From Myxococcota bacterium (GTDB lineage Bacteria > Myxococcota_A > UBA9160 > UBA4427), in the NCBI GenBank assembly GCA_029941885.1, contig JAPYTP010000004.1, forward strand, positions 1 through 45,536: a stretch of 45,536 nucleotides of DNA, in the 5' to 3' direction. The position numbers and the translations under genes were made by a program. Shown piece by piece: positions 23,918 to 33,526 of this stretch. Every line of letters starts with the position of its first letter. Within the stretch, counting starts at the first letter, position 1. The notes under the pieces were generated by a model. The model did not search any database. It was not told the DNA's origin and saw only the letters and a program-made list of their open reading frames with translations.

Positions 23918-26128
23918 GTGGCGAAAAAGCCTCTACCCAAGGGGGGGTCACTCTTCTCGCGCTGGATGAACGCAGTCCCGTCCCTGCTCACCGTCCTGCT
24001 GCTAGGCGCCTCCCTGGCGGGCTGCGACCCGCCGGATGACCCGCTGCCCCGGGACGCCGTGGCGCAGGTGGATCCCATCCTCCCGGATGTTCCCTGGTTC
24101 GAGCTGCCCGAGGGTTGGTCAGAACAACACCCGGTGCTGTCTCCGAACGCCAAGCTCGAGGCCCATCTGATCGCACTCGCAGAGGCCATGATCGACCGCA
24201 ATCCCGCGGATGGCGGCGGCCGAGCCTGGCTCCAATCTTCCCGGCCGGTGGATCCGAAGGGCGCAACGACGAACTGGCGGCCAGACGAATCCCTCGCGAG
24301 CCGGCCGACCTTCGAGGCCTCGTCCTTTCACCGTTTCGAGATCGTCTTCGAAGTGGGTCCGCTCGGGATCGAAGAAGGGGGGATGCTCTTCGTGAGCCCC
24401 GAGGCTTTCTGGTATTGGAGCGAGGCTCAGACAGGCGATCCGCAAGCCCCGGGCTACACGACCGCCCGGGCTCGAGGCGACGCCGTCGAGCTTCGCGCGA
24501 GTCAGTCGGATGCCTCGTTTCTGGTCGTCGGACGCCGACTCGAAGCCGGTGAAAAGATCGATTTCATCTACGGCGCCGGCGACGCGGGAGCGCAGGTCGA
24601 TCGTTATGCGGAGCGGGGTTCCAAGATCATGATCGGCGTCGATGCCGATGGAAATGGGTTTCGTCAATGGGTCGACGAGGAGGTTCTGATCGACATCACC
24701 GCGAGACCCGGCATTCGTCTGCTCGCCTTCGGACCCGCCCAGGTCTCACCCGGCGAGTCCTTCGAGATCGTCGCTTCGATCACGGACGGTCCCGGCAATC
24801 GCTCAAGATGGCCGGCGGCGACCGAGGATGCTTCCGGGGTCTCGATCGGCCACTTCGCAGTTCGCACCCTCGAGAGCTCGAGTCTCGGAATCGAGACCTC
24901 GACTTCGGGGCTCGAAGTGAGGAGCACCCCCTTCGCACCCAAGCGCTTCCGCCTCATCCCCGCCCCCGGCGAGGGCACGATCCGTCTACGCATCGAAGGC
25001 CTCGGTGCCCTTCTCGGGCTCGCGTTCGATCTCCCTCCCATCGTCGTACGCGACTCGGAGAAGCGTCTCGTCTGGGGAGACCTCCATGGGCACACACGAG
25101 TATCCGATGGCACGGGAACTCCGCACGACTATTTCGCTTATGCTCGCGACATCGCACGCCTGGACGTCATCGCGCTCACCGACCACGACCATTGGGGCGC
25201 CCGCCCGCTCGACGAGAATCCCGACGTCGCAGCCCGCCTCCTCGAGACGGCCCATTCATTCAACCGACCCGGCGAATTCGTCACGATCCCCGGGTACGAA
25301 TGGACCAACTGGCTCCACGGTCATCGCCACGTACTCTACTTCGATAACGTCGCACCGATCTTTTCCGCGATCGACCCGGCTACCGATCGACCCGACGAAT
25401 TGTGGGAGGCGCTACGCGGTCGTCCCGCGCTCACCTTCGCGCATCACTCGGCCGGCGAGCCCGTCGCGACCAACTGGTTCTTCGCACCGGATCCGGAGCT
25501 GGAACCCGTAACGGAAATCGTCTCCGTCCATGGCACGAGTGAAGCCGAGGATGCGCCCTTTTCCGTTACTGGAGGGATTCCCGGAAACTTCGTGCGTGAC
25601 ACGCTCATGCGCGGGGCTCGTCTGGGATTCATCGGCAGCGGAGATTCTCACGACGGTCATCCCGGCCTCGCTCAGATTGCTGCTCGCCAGGGGGGTCTCG
25701 CGGGAATCTTCACGCCCGCGCTCGATCGCCCGAGCCTTCTGGCCGCGATGCGTCGGCGCCACACCTTCGCGACCAACGGCATCCGGCCCTTCTTCGAAGT
25801 CCACCTCGACGATGTCGCCATGGGAGGAACTCTCGAGTCGATATCCGACGGAAGCGACAGCGGCGAGCGGAACGACCACGTCCTCCGCATCCGCTACGAG
25901 GCCACCGCACCCATCGAACGAGTCGACCTCATCCGCTCCGGGCGAATCGCGACCCTCCCCGCACCGGATGGCCTCTCCTACGATCTCGAACGGGAGATCC
26001 CTGGTCTTTCGCCGGGCGAATTCCACTATGTCCGAATCCAGCAGGAGGACGGTGGCCTTGCGTGGTCCAGTCCGATCTTCGTTGACCAACATGGAGCAGC
26101 GTCAACGCTGCGAGCCGAGACGAACTAG
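23918..26128 (+). CDS. PHP-domain lipoprotein (CehA/McbA or DUF3604-like metallohydrolase)
   Basis: Exported lipoprotein with a lipobox ([10 protein letters not shown]) after an N-terminal positively charged stretch. I choose GTG 23918 (736 aa) because it supplies the Lys/Arg n-region (KKPLPKGG); ATG 23966 (720 aa) would leave the signal peptide without positive charge. After a ~370-residue beta-rich N-terminal part comes a PHP metallohydrolase: [57 protein letters not shown] and [11 protein letters not shown], with all usual metal ligands. CehA/McbA and DUF3604 proteins hydrolyse phosphate or carbamate-like esters; the substrate here is unknown. Its stop TAG overlaps the stop of the opposite chemoreceptor gene in a CTAG. 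Confidence 0.8.
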   Translation: MAKKPLPKGGSLFSRWMNAVPSLLTVLLLGASLAGCDPPDDPLPRDAVAQVDPILPDVPWFELPEGWSEQHPVLSPNAKLEAHLIALAEAMIDRNPADGGGRAWLQSSRPVDPKGATTNWRPDESLASRPTFEASSFHRFEIVFEVGPLGIEEGGMLFVSPEAFWYWSEAQTGDPQAPGYTTARARGDAVELRASQSDASFLVVGRRLEAGEKIDFIYGAGDAGAQVDRYAERGSKIMIGVDADGNGFRQWVDEEVLIDITARPGIRLLAFGPAQVSPGESFEIVASITDGPGNRSRWPAATEDASGVSIGHFAVRTLESSSLGIETSTSGLEVRSTPFAPKRFRLIPAPGEGTIRLRIEGLGALLGLAFDLPPIVVRDSEKRLVWGDLHGHTRVSDGTGTPHDYFAYARDIARLDVIALTDHDHWGARPLDENPDVAARLLETAHSFNRPGEFVTIPGYEWTNWLHGHRHVLYFDNVAPIFSAIDPATDRPDELWEALRGRPALTFAHHSAGEPVATNWFFAPDPELEPVTEIVSVHGTSEAEDAPFSVTGGIPGNFVRDTLMRGARLGFIGSGDSHDGHPGLAQIAARQGGLAGIFTPALDRPSLLAAMRRRHTFATNGIRPFFEVHLDDVAMGGTLESISDGSDSGERNDHVLRIRYEATAPIERVDLIRSGRIATLPAPDGLSYDLEREIPGLSPGEFHYVRIQQEDGGLAWSSPIFVDQHGAASTLRAETN

Positions 26129-27769
26129 AGCCGGAAGCGCCCGATCTCTTTTTCGAGTCCCTCGGCATGCGCCGAGAGATCGCTGACCGTCTCACTGGTC
26201 TCTTCTGCGCGGCGTGCACTCTGGACCGTGGCCTCCCGGAAGACCTGGAGCGCTTCTCGGATCTGGTCGGCCCAACGAGTGGACTGTTTAGTGCTCTCCC
26301 CGATATCCCGAAGGATCCGTCCGGCCTCGTTCGAGAGTTCGACGCCCCGCGCTCTGCGAGGCTCCGAACCTCTTCTGCCACGACCGAGAATGCACGACCG
26401 TGTTCGCCGGCCTGGGAGGAGATGATCGCCGCATTGAGAGCGAGCAGGTTCGTCTGCTCGACCACCGACTCGATCACCTTCACGACAGCACCGATCGATT
26501 CGCTCTTCTCCGATAGACTCGAAATGATCGTATCGATCCCCTCGAAGGACCTCTGGATCTCGACCATGCCCTCGACGGTCTCGTGGACCGCCGACATCCC
26601 CTGCTCCGCCTTCTTTCGCAGTGTGATCGGAGAGCACCTGGCTCTCCGTCGCGTTCGACTCGACACTTCGAACGGATTCCGACAGCAACTCGAGGGCCTG
26701 GGCCGTCGACTCGGTCGAATGGTTCAGGGTGTCGGCGCTGCGCGCGATCTCGCGAATCGCGCTCGTCATCTCCACGACGCTCGAGGCGGTCGTGTCGATA
26801 ATCGCCGACAGCTCGTCGATATAAACACCCGTCTCGGCGATCGATGAGTCCATCTCGACCGCTGCACCCGAAGTTTCGATCGCGGTGTCCGAGAGCGCCT
26901 CCACACTTGCATTGACCGTGTGCGTCGAGGCGATCATTCCGCGATGGACTCTGCGGTCGACTCTACTGCCTCCTCTTGGCGAAGCGCTTGCTCGCGCATG
27001 GCCGCACTCGCTGCGGTCAGCTTTCCCATCGCCTCGGCCACATAGCGCGTATTCTCACTGATCAGCGAAACCAGTCCTCGCAAGCTGTCGACCATCGCGT
27101 TGAAGGCACGGGCGAGGACGCCGGTTTCATCTGCACTGCGCACAGCCACCTGCGTCGACAGATCTCCAGTGGCCATCGACGCCGCCCCCTGAACGAGCAG
27201 CTCGAGCGGGTCTGCGATCGATCGCCGCAAGCGAGCGGCACCAATCCAACAAAGGAAAAGGGAAATGACGAGCACGGCGGTCACGATCACCATCGACATG
27301 GAGAGGAACGCCGTGGCCTCCTTTATTTCCGAGCGCAGAAAGATGGTTCCGATTTCCTCTTCACCCATCATGATCTTGAAGGCGAGATCGATGTGCTCCC
27401 GACTCCAGCGAGGCTCGCAGGAGAGCTCGCGAGGCGCCGCAAGCCTCCGATATCGGCTCGCACGTATTTCGCGAAGATGGCACCGCCGCCGTCGTAGACC
27501 CCTGCGGCTTCGATCGACTCCACGGCCTTGAACGCCCGTAGTGTTTCCATTGCCACCTGGTCATCGTCGAAGAGCAGCGAAGCTTCCGTATTCGCAGCGG
27601 TCACCCGTGCGAGGGCGCGCAGGTTCTCGTTCATGTCTTGTCGAAACTGAACAAAGGCAGTCGCCAGAAGGGCACCCGCCGTCAGCACCAGAGCGAGTCC
27701 GGTCGTCGCAAAAAACCACTGATGATGCGCCGCTGGATCGAGTCACGGCTGACGCCGAGCTTGCTCATC
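26125..27769 (-). pseudogene. CHASE8-HAMP-methyl-accepting chemotaxis protein gene, disrupted by several frame breaks
   Basis: Pieces in different frames line up into one chemoreceptor of about 547 aa. Order: MSKLGVSRDSIQRRII; a first membrane helix (ATTGLALVLTAGALLATAFV); a CHASE8 periplasmic domain (TEASLLFDDDQ to IGTIFLRSEI); a second helix; a HAMP domain (RRSIADPLELLVQGAASMAT); and a signalling coiled coil with the tip [20 protein letters not shown]. Frame changes occur near 27706-27711 (a T6 run that would need T7), 27410-27440, 26937 (an ATGA), ~26617 and ~26350 (a short G run). No in-frame substitution stop is needed to explain the breaks. The gene is 66 bp after the yfiR-like gene. 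It is either decaying or in a stretch with sequence errors. Confidence 0.75.
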
Positions 27770-27835
27770 GGATCGCCCCCCGATTCGTTTCGCCCGCAGA
27801 CGGACAGATGTGATTCTTGATTCTCATAGTGGCAC

Positions 27836-28441
27836 CTATTTCACGACCTTCGCGAGGCGAAGCAGTCGAGAGCTGACTTTCAGCCCGGCCTTCTTTGCGG
27901 CACTCGGATTGATTTCGAAGCGAATCTTCTTGTTCGCGCGGATGAAGTTGGCGATGCCTCCTCCTCTGGCGAAACCGGCACGATCGGCCACCGTGAAAAC
28001 GTTCGACCCGGATACGCTCGCCGCCACTTCTGCAGGATTCGCCGCGAGGTCGTCACCTACATACAGGATGTGGCAGCCCGAAAGTCCGGAGAGCGTGGCC
28101 ACCGCCGTAACCGCAACCGGTCGGTTCTCGACGCTCTTTCCCGATACAGTCTGGGTGACGACATCTGCGAAACTCGCAGCCCCGGCCATGCAGATCTTGA
28201 CTGCGTCTTCGGGACCCGAGAACGCGGACGCTGGCCACTCGACGTAGCGAGCGAAATTGAACAGGAAGGCTGCCTTGATCTGGTCCTCGGACTGGGCGTG
28301 AGCTTCTGGAATACCGATGCAGATGTACAGTGCAACTGCCGCAACGACCGAGATCTTTCGACGCACACTTCCCGTGATCGATCGATTGAGCCCTCTGGCT
28401 CGCAGCACGACACAGACTCCGGTAGATCGGCGGGGACCCAT
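27836..28441 (-). CDS. YfiR family periplasmic protein (DUF4154)
   Basis: Protein of 201 aa with a signal peptide (RRKISVVAAVALYICIGI, cleavage after EAHA) followed by a YfiR/DUF4154 domain: EDQIKAAFLFNFARYVEWPA near the N-terminus, then ICMAGAASFADVV, CHILYVGDDLAANP and a C-terminal GGGIANFIRANKKIRFEINP. In Pseudomonas, YfiR sits in the periplasm and represses the CHASE8-GGDEF protein YfiN. Here the next gene carries CHASE8 joined to a chemoreceptor, which supports a matching role. GGAG lies nine bases before the ATG at 28441; a GTG at 28366 is an alternative start nearer the signal peptide. Confidence 0.85.
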   Translation of the reverse strand: MGPRRSTGVCVVLRARGLNRSITGSVRRKISVVAAVALYICIGIPEAHAQSEDQIKAAFLFNFARYVEWPASAFSGPEDAVKICMAGAASFADVVTQTVSGKSVENRPVAVTAVATLSGLSGCHILYVGDDLAANPAEVAASVSGSNVFTVADRAGFARGGGIANFIRANKKIRFEINPSAAKKAGLKVSSRLLRLAKVVK

Positions 28442-28558
28442 CGCGCCACACTCCATCGGCAGCCCTGGAGCGAAACAGGACTCTCTCGGTGTAATTCGCG
28501 ATCCATCGCGGGTGGAAACCCTCGCGCTCTCAATCTTCGCCAGAGACCCGACCCGGTG

Positions 28559-29560
28559 ATGCCCCGAATCTCGGTCCTGCTCCCCGTCTGGAATGCCGAG
28601 GCGACCCTCGCTACCGCGCTGCGGAGCCTGGAACGCCAAACCGAGCCCGATTGGGAATGCCTCGTCATCGATGATGGGTCGACCGATCGTTCGCGATCCA
28701 TCGCCGAGTCCTTCGCGAAGCGGGATCCGCGATTTCGAATCGAGCTTCGTGACCACGCGGGATTGATTCAAACTCTCAACGACGGAGCCGCGCTCTGCGC
28801 CGCGCCGCTGATCGCCCGCATGGATGCCGACGACTGGATGCACCGCAAACGACTCGCCCGTCAATGTTCTGCCCTCGAGCGCGCGCCGGATCTGCAAGCG
28901 GTCGGCTGCTTCGTCAGGATATTTCCGCGACGAGGAATGCTCCCGGGACGACGTCGCTACGAGCGCTGGCTGCTCGGTCTCGGTGATCCGGAGGCGATCT
29001 GGCGCGACCGCTTCGTCGAATGCCCGATTGCCCACCCGACCTTGATGATCCAGCGCTCTCGGCTCGTCGAGCTCGGATACCGCGATCGGGGATGGCCCGA
29101 GGACTACGACCTCGTTCTGCGACTCCTCCGGGAAGGACCGGTCGTTGGAAACGTTGCCGAGCGCCTTCACGGCTGGCGAGACCTCCCGAATCGCCTCTCG
29201 CGCACCGACCCCCACTACGCACTCGAGCGCTTCACCGACTGTCGCGCGTGGCACCTCAGTCAAGACTTCTTGCGAGGCAACCAGCGCTACATCCTCTGGG
29301 GGCACGGCCGAACGGGCCGCGCGCTTCGCCGGGCGCTTTCCGGACTTGGGCACGAGGCCGACACGATCGTCGAAGTCCACCCGCGCCGGATCGGGAACAC
29401 GATCCACGGCGCACCCGTAATCGGCCCAGACGAACTGACGACACCCCTGCCCTACCCGATGGTTATTTCGGTCGCAGGCCCTGGCCCGCGTGGTGAGATC
29501 CGCGCGACGCTGGCCGCAATGGGCTGCGAGGACGGCGTCGATTTCGTCTGCGCCGCGTAG
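28559..29560 (+). CDS. GT2 family glycosyltransferase with C-terminal Rossmann-like domain
   Basis: Protein of 333 aa. The N-terminal GT-A domain has RISVLLPVWNAEATLATALR, LVIDDGSTDRS, the metal motif ARMDADDW and PEDYDLVLRLL, the usual GT2 signature for sugar transfer to lipids or polysaccharides. From about residue 240 a second domain starts, RGNQRYILWGHGRTGRALRR, with a GxGxxG-like nucleotide-binding turn, then VVISVAGPGPRGEIRA-like sequence (residues ~300-320). Similar tails occur in some C-methyltransferases and sugar acyltransferases. No operon partner in sugar metabolism is nearby. GTG at 28556 directly precedes the ATG. Acceptor and donor are unknown. Confidence 0.82.
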   Translation: MPRISVLLPVWNAEATLATALRSLERQTEPDWECLVIDDGSTDRSRSIAESFAKRDPRFRIELRDHAGLIQTLNDGAALCAAPLIARMDADDWMHRKRLARQCSALERAPDLQAVGCFVRIFPRRGMLPGRRRYERWLLGLGDPEAIWRDRFVECPIAHPTLMIQRSRLVELGYRDRGWPEDYDLVLRLLREGPVVGNVAERLHGWRDLPNRLSRTDPHYALERFTDCRAWHLSQDFLRGNQRYILWGHGRTGRALRRALSGLGHEADTIVEVHPRRIGNTIHGAPVIGPDELTTPLPYPMVISVAGPGPRGEIRATLAAMGCEDGVDFVCAA

Positions 29561-29843
29561 ACGCGTTCTCCGACGGCGGGCGGGCGCTTCCCGTTGGCGA
29601 TCGACCGGGCATCGAGATGCTTGCGCGGACCCGCTCGGGGTTCTCGAATCTGACGAATCGTTATCCCGCAACCGCTGCGAATCATTCGACGCGGCAACTC
29701 ATTTGATCCGACACGTATTCGATTTTAGAGGAACCTACCCAGTAGGGACGAATTCATGAAGATGTCGCTCGACTCGTTTCGTCCATTATTTGAGGGCCGG
29801 CGGCACACCCGTGACCGAAACGTCCCTCACCAAGGAGTTGCCC

Positions 29844-30212
29844 ATGGACACGCCGAACGTCCTGGAAATGATTCGCCCCTTCGACCCACTCAGCGCCGAC
29901 GCCGAGGATCTCTATGACACCGTCGTCCGACGCCTGAACACAGTGCGTTCGCGGCACACCCGACTCGGCAAGGAGCTGAAGCATCTGGAAGGTCAGTTCA
30001 TCGACAACGACCTCACGGTTCAATACGGCCCTCGTCGAGGCGAGCCCCTCACAAGGGCTGGACGACGAAGGCGGCTCGCCCGACTCATCGAGGTGGGTGC
30101 TGAGATGCGTCAGCTCGGTCGAGAGGAGCGCTTCGCCGAGGACGCGCTCGACCGGATGAACAGCGCGCTGGATCAATGGGCTCGGGATACGTACGGACAG
30201 GAAGGGCCCTGA
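29844..30212 (+). CDS. Hypothetical protein, 122 aa, mostly helical and charged
   Basis: I do not recognise a family. AAGGAG at 29832-29837 sits ideally before the ATG at 29844, so it is very probably translated. The protein has no signal peptide and no membrane helix. It is rich in Arg, Glu and Leu and likely forms long helices (RRLNTVRSRHTRLGKELKHL, ARLIEVGAEMRQLGREERFA). The length and repeated Arg/Glu pattern suggest a small coiled-coil protein, possibly nucleic-acid or ribosome related, but this is only a guess. It converges on asnS with a 15-bp gap. Confidence 0.55.
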   Translation: MDTPNVLEMIRPFDPLSADAEDLYDTVVRRLNTVRSRHTRLGKELKHLEGQFIDNDLTVQYGPRRGEPLTRAGRRRRLARLIEVGAEMRQLGREERFAEDALDRMNSALDQWARDTYGQEGP

Positions 30213-30227
30213 AAACCGGACGCCAGA

Positions 30228-31616
30228 TCAGAACTCCGCCTGGCCCGGCACACGTGGGAAGGGGATCACGTCTCGAATATTGGCCATGCCCGTCATGAAC
30301 TGGACGATGCGCTCGAAGCCGAGTCCGAAGCCGGCATGGGGCACGCTGCCGAATCGCCGCAGATCGAGATACCACCAATAGTCATCCGGCAGGAGACCCT
30401 GCCCTCGAATCGTCGATTCCAGAATCTCGAGTCGATGTTCGCGTTGCGATCCGCCGATGATCTCCCCAACCCCACCCACGAGCACGTCCATCGCCGCCAC
30501 AGTCTGCTCATCATCGTTCCGGTACATGTAGAAGGCCTTGATCGAAGTGGGCCAATCCGTCACGATGACGGGACGACCCACGTGTTTCTCGGTCAGCCAG
30601 CGCTCGTGTTCACTCTGCAAATCGAGCCCGAAACCGACCGGGAATTCGAAGGTCTCTCCGGATCGTTCGAGAATCGAGATCACCTCGCGATAGGGAATTC
30701 GCTCGAAGGGCTTCTCGATCACATTCTTCATCCGCGCGATCGCCTGGGGCTCGATCCGCTTCTCGAAGAAAGCCATGTCTTCCTCGCATCGATCGAGCAC
30801 GTCCTTGAATACCGACTTGAGGAAGCGCTCCGCCAGATTCGCGAGATCGTTCAGATCGTAGAAGGCGGCCTCGGGTTCGACCATCCAGAATTCCGCGAGA
30901 TGTCGAGCCGTGTTCGAGTTCTCCGCCCGAAAGGTCGGCCCAAAGGTGTAGACCCGGGAAAGCGCGAGCGCGCCAATCTCGGCCTCGAGTTGCCCCGAAA
31001 CTGTCAGATAGGTGGGTCGCCCGAAGAAGTCCTGGGCATCGTCGACGACACCGTCTCCGTCCCGCGGTGGGTCTCCCACTGGCAGCGTCGTGACGCGGAA
31101 CATCTCTCCAGCACCCTCCGCATCCGAGGCCGTCACAATGGGGGTGTGGAGATAGAAGAACTCCTCGCGCTGAAAGAATTCGTGAATGGCCATCGAAGCG
31201 GCGTTCCGGATCCGAAAAACGGCTCCGATCGTATTCGTTCGTGGGCGAAGATGGGCGATCGTGCGCAGGAACTCGAAAGTGTGTCGCTTCTTCTGGAGTG
31301 GGTAATCCTCTCCCGCCTCACCGACGAGCACCACCTCGCTCGCATGAAATTCGAAGCGCTGGCCCTTGCCGGGGGATTCGACGACTTCACCCCGCGCCTC
31401 GATCGAGCTTCCCGTCGAGAGACCCCGCACGACCGCCTCATAACCCTCGGTCTCGGGATTCGCGACGACCTGCATCCCGGCCATGCAGGAGCCATCGGAT
31501 ACGTCGAGAAAGGAAACGCCTTTCCCGTGACGAACCGTGCGCAACCAGCCACGGACCACGCCCTCGCCCCCGGCGGTGTCCCGGCTCAACATGCTTCGAA
31601 TCGACTCGGTCGACAT
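30228..31616 (-). CDS. asnS: Asparaginyl-tRNA synthetase
   Basis: Class IIb synthetase of 462 aa that charges tRNA-Asn. The N-terminal OB-fold anticodon domain ([20 protein letters not shown]) is followed by the catalytic core: [13 protein letters not shown], motif 2 [20 protein letters not shown] and motif 3 [29 protein letters not shown] and the ATP-binding residues are intact. The ATG at 31616 has GGGAGG eight bases upstream; a GTG at 31625 is too near that site. Presence of AsnRS means direct asparagine charging, at least in part, rather than only the transamidation route. It is divergent from rbgA. Confidence 0.96.
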   Translation of the reverse strand: MSTESIRSMLSRDTAGGEGVVRGWLRTVRHGKGVSFLDVSDGSCMAGMQVVANPETEGYEAVVRGLSTGSSIEARGEVVESPGKGQRFEFHASEVVLVGEAGEDYPLQKKRHTFEFLRTIAHLRPRTNTIGAVFRIRNAASMAIHEFFQREEFFYLHTPIVTASDAEGAGEMFRVTTLPVGDPPRDGDGVVDDAQDFFGRPTYLTVSGQLEAEIGALALSRVYTFGPTFRAENSNTARHLAEFWMVEPEAAFYDLNDLANLAERFLKSVFKDVLDRCEEDMAFFEKRIEPQAIARMKNVIEKPFERIPYREVISILERSGETFEFPVGFGLDLQSEHERWLTEKHVGRPVIVTDWPTSIKAFYMYRNDDEQTVAAMDVLVGGVGEIIGGSQREHRLEILESTIRGQGLLPDDYWWYLDLRRFGSVPHAGFGLGFERIVQFMTGMANIRDVIPFPRVPGQAEF

Positions 31617-31716
31617 CCCTCTCACCTCCCGCGCGAAGAGTACCCTGCGATGCCGTTCGGCCGCTATCGTCGTGGCAGACGAGATGAGAGGAGCCCGCCC
31701 CGGGCGCGACTACACG

Positions 31717-32601
31717 ATGACGATCAACTGGTTTCCCGGCCACATGAATCGCGCGCGAAAGGAGATCGCATCCGCGGTCAAGAAGGTCGACGTCGTGATC
31801 GAACTCGTCGACGCCCGACTCCCGATCTCGAGTCGAAACCCCCTACTCGGCAAGCTCTCCGAGGGTAAGCCGATCCTGACACTCTTCACGAAGTCCGACC
31901 TCGCGGATCCCGAAGTGACACGGGCCTGGCTGAAGGCCTGGTCGGGACCGCGCCCGCTGGCGCTCGTCATGAACGAACAGAGGAGCGTCCGGCAGGTGCC
32001 GGCACGCTGCCGTGAGCTCGCGCCCCATCGCGGGGGCCCGGGCCGAACCCTGCGAACGCTCGTCGTCGGCATCCCAAATGTCGGGAAATCAACGCTCATC
32101 AACTCGCTCACCGGCCGCAAGATCGCCAAGGTCGGCGACCGACCTGCCGTCACCCGCCGGGCTCAGCGAGTCGAACTCGATCACGATCTCTCGATCTTCG
32201 ATTCGCCCGGTGTGTTGTGGCCGAAACTCGATGACCAGGAAGGGGCGCGGCGGCTCGCCGCGAGCGGCGCGATCGGCGAGAACGCCTTCGAATTGATCGA
32301 TGTCGCTGGCTGGGCGATCTGTTTCGTCGCCTCGCAGTATCGCGCCGAGCTCGTAGCGCGCTATCAGCTCGAAGACGAGGTCGATGAGATCCTCGCTCGC
32401 ACCCCCGCCGATCCCGAGGATTCATCTCGGTCGGTCGAACTCCTCGAGGCGGTCGGTCGAAAAAGGGGTGCGTTGCGCTCCGGAGGACACGTGGATCTGG
32501 ATCGCGCAGCGGATCTTTTTCTGCGTGACCTGCGCGGCGCAAAGGTGGGCGCAATCAGCTACGAGCGCCCGCCGGGTGATTCGAGTTCGGCGAGCAGCTG
32601 A
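31717..32601 (+). CDS. rbgA: RbgA/YlqF-like GTPase of 50S ribosome assembly
   Basis: Circularly permuted GTPase, 294 aa, for late assembly of the large ribosomal subunit. The order of motifs is G4 (LFTKSDLAD), then G1 (VVGIPNVGKSTLINSLTG), then G3 (IFDSPGVLWP), which is diagnostic for the YlqF/YawG group. The N-terminus MTINWFPGHMNRARKEIASA is the family signature and supports the ATG at 31717, though the ribosome site is weak; an ATG at 31684 would add 11 residues. The C-terminal helical domain is present. The last 43 bases overlap the end of the convergent rsgA gene. Confidence 0.93.
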   Translation: MTINWFPGHMNRARKEIASAVKKVDVVIELVDARLPISSRNPLLGKLSEGKPILTLFTKSDLADPEVTRAWLKAWSGPRPLALVMNEQRSVRQVPARCRELAPHRGGPGRTLRTLVVGIPNVGKSTLINSLTGRKIAKVGDRPAVTRRAQRVELDHDLSIFDSPGVLWPKLDDQEGARRLAASGAIGENAFELIDVAGWAICFVASQYRAELVARYQLEDEVDEILARTPADPEDSSRSVELLEAVGRKRGALRSGGHVDLDRAADLFLRDLRGAKVGAISYERPPGDSSSASS

Positions 32602-33524
32602 AGATAGGCGTGATGTCGTCGCTCGGAGATCGTGCCCGCTGCGACGCCCGCCAGAACCCCGCAATCGGGCTCGGTCTTGTGAACGCAATCGCGAAAGCGG
32701 CAACCCTCAAGAAGCGCCTCCTCGAAGCCCGGGAAGGCCTGTGCGGCTTCGCGTGCCGTCACGTCGACAGCGATGAAATCCTTGAACCCCGCCGTATCGA
32801 CCAAAAATCCGCCGCGCGGGAGCTCATGAAGCGTCGCAGTCGTCGTCGTATGGCGACCCTTCCTGCTCCCCCGATTGAGTTCACTCACGCGAAGATCGAG
32901 ATCCGGCACGAGCGCATTGAGCAGCGAGCTCTTCCCCACCCCCGACGGGCCGACGAGCGCTCCGAGTCGACCACCCGCCAGGGCCTCGAAAACCGAATCG
33001 AGCCCCTCCCGCCTGTCCGCGCTAACGCAGAGCACCGCTGCGGAGGGTCCATAGATTTCGGTGAGTCGGGTCGCGAGAACATCTCCCTCGTCGAGATCGG
33101 TCTTGTTCATGACGAGGATCGGATCGATTCCGGCTGAACGCGCGATGACGAAGCCGCGGTCGATATAGCCCGGAGGCTCCCGGGGCTCGGGGGCGATGAC
33201 AATCCCCAACAGGTCGAGATTCGTCGCGATCGTGCGTTCGCGGCCGCGAGGATCGCGGCGACGCAATACGCCGTGAGCGGGCTCTACGGCGAGCCGACTC
33301 CCGCCCACACGAACGCGATCGCCCACGACCGCGCGCTGGGCCGGCCGGAGCCAGACCTGGCGCTCTTCGCCGGTTTCAAAGCGAACCAGGACGGCAACCC
33401 CGTGGTGGGCGACGACGAGGCCCTTTTCGCCCCCGTCCGGTCCGAGCGACGCGTGCAGTCCTTCGTCGGCCTCCGGGTCCCCACCCCCCCGCGCTCGCTT
33501 CTTCTTTCGCTTGTGTCCCGCCAC
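32559..33524 (-). CDS. rsgA: Ribosome small subunit-dependent GTPase RsgA
   Basis: Circularly permuted GTPase of 321 aa for 30S maturation. After a basic N-terminus (HKRKKKRARGGG) comes an OB fold, then G4 (LVMNKTDLDEG), G1 (LVGPSGVGKSSLLNALV), G3 (FLVDTAGFKDF) and a C-terminal zinc site C-x4-C-x-H-x5-C in GCRFRDCVHKTEPDCGV. The GTG at 33524 begins just after the recD stop (TGA at 33529-33527); TTG at 33530 is an alternative. It is thus tightly coupled to recD and is the last gene of the recCBD run. Its 3' end overlaps rbgA. Confidence 0.93.
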   Translation of the reverse strand: MAGHKRKKKRARGGGDPEADEGLHASLGPDGGEKGLVVAHHGVAVLVRFETGEERQVWLRPAQRAVVGDRVRVGGSRLAVEPAHGVLRRRDPRGRERTIATNLDLLGIVIAPEPREPPGYIDRGFVIARSAGIDPILVMNKTDLDEGDVLATRLTEIYGPSAAVLCVSADRREGLDSVFEALAGGRLGALVGPSGVGKSSLLNALVPDLDLRVSELNRGSRKGRHTTTTATLHELPRGGFLVDTAGFKDFIAVDVTAREAAQAFPGFEEALLEGCRFRDCVHKTEPDCGVLAGVAAGTISERRHHAYLQLLAELESPGGRS

Positions 33525-33526
33525 CT

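Noticed and set aside
26934..27371. Reading the chemoreceptor pieces as separate coupled genes (CHASE8-HAMP and a stand-alone signalling protein) because of the ATGA at 26937
   Set aside because: Several further frame breaks occur inside single domains, including the signalling coiled coil, so independent genes do not explain the pattern.
28457..29671. Extension of the yfiR frame across the glycosyltransferase gene
   Set aside because: It is antisense to a clear GT2 gene; the signal peptide of the YfiR protein shows the start lies near 28441.
33484..33490. C7 run in rsgA as a frameshift
   Set aside because: The frame continues normally from the basic N-terminus into the OB fold, so the gene is intact.
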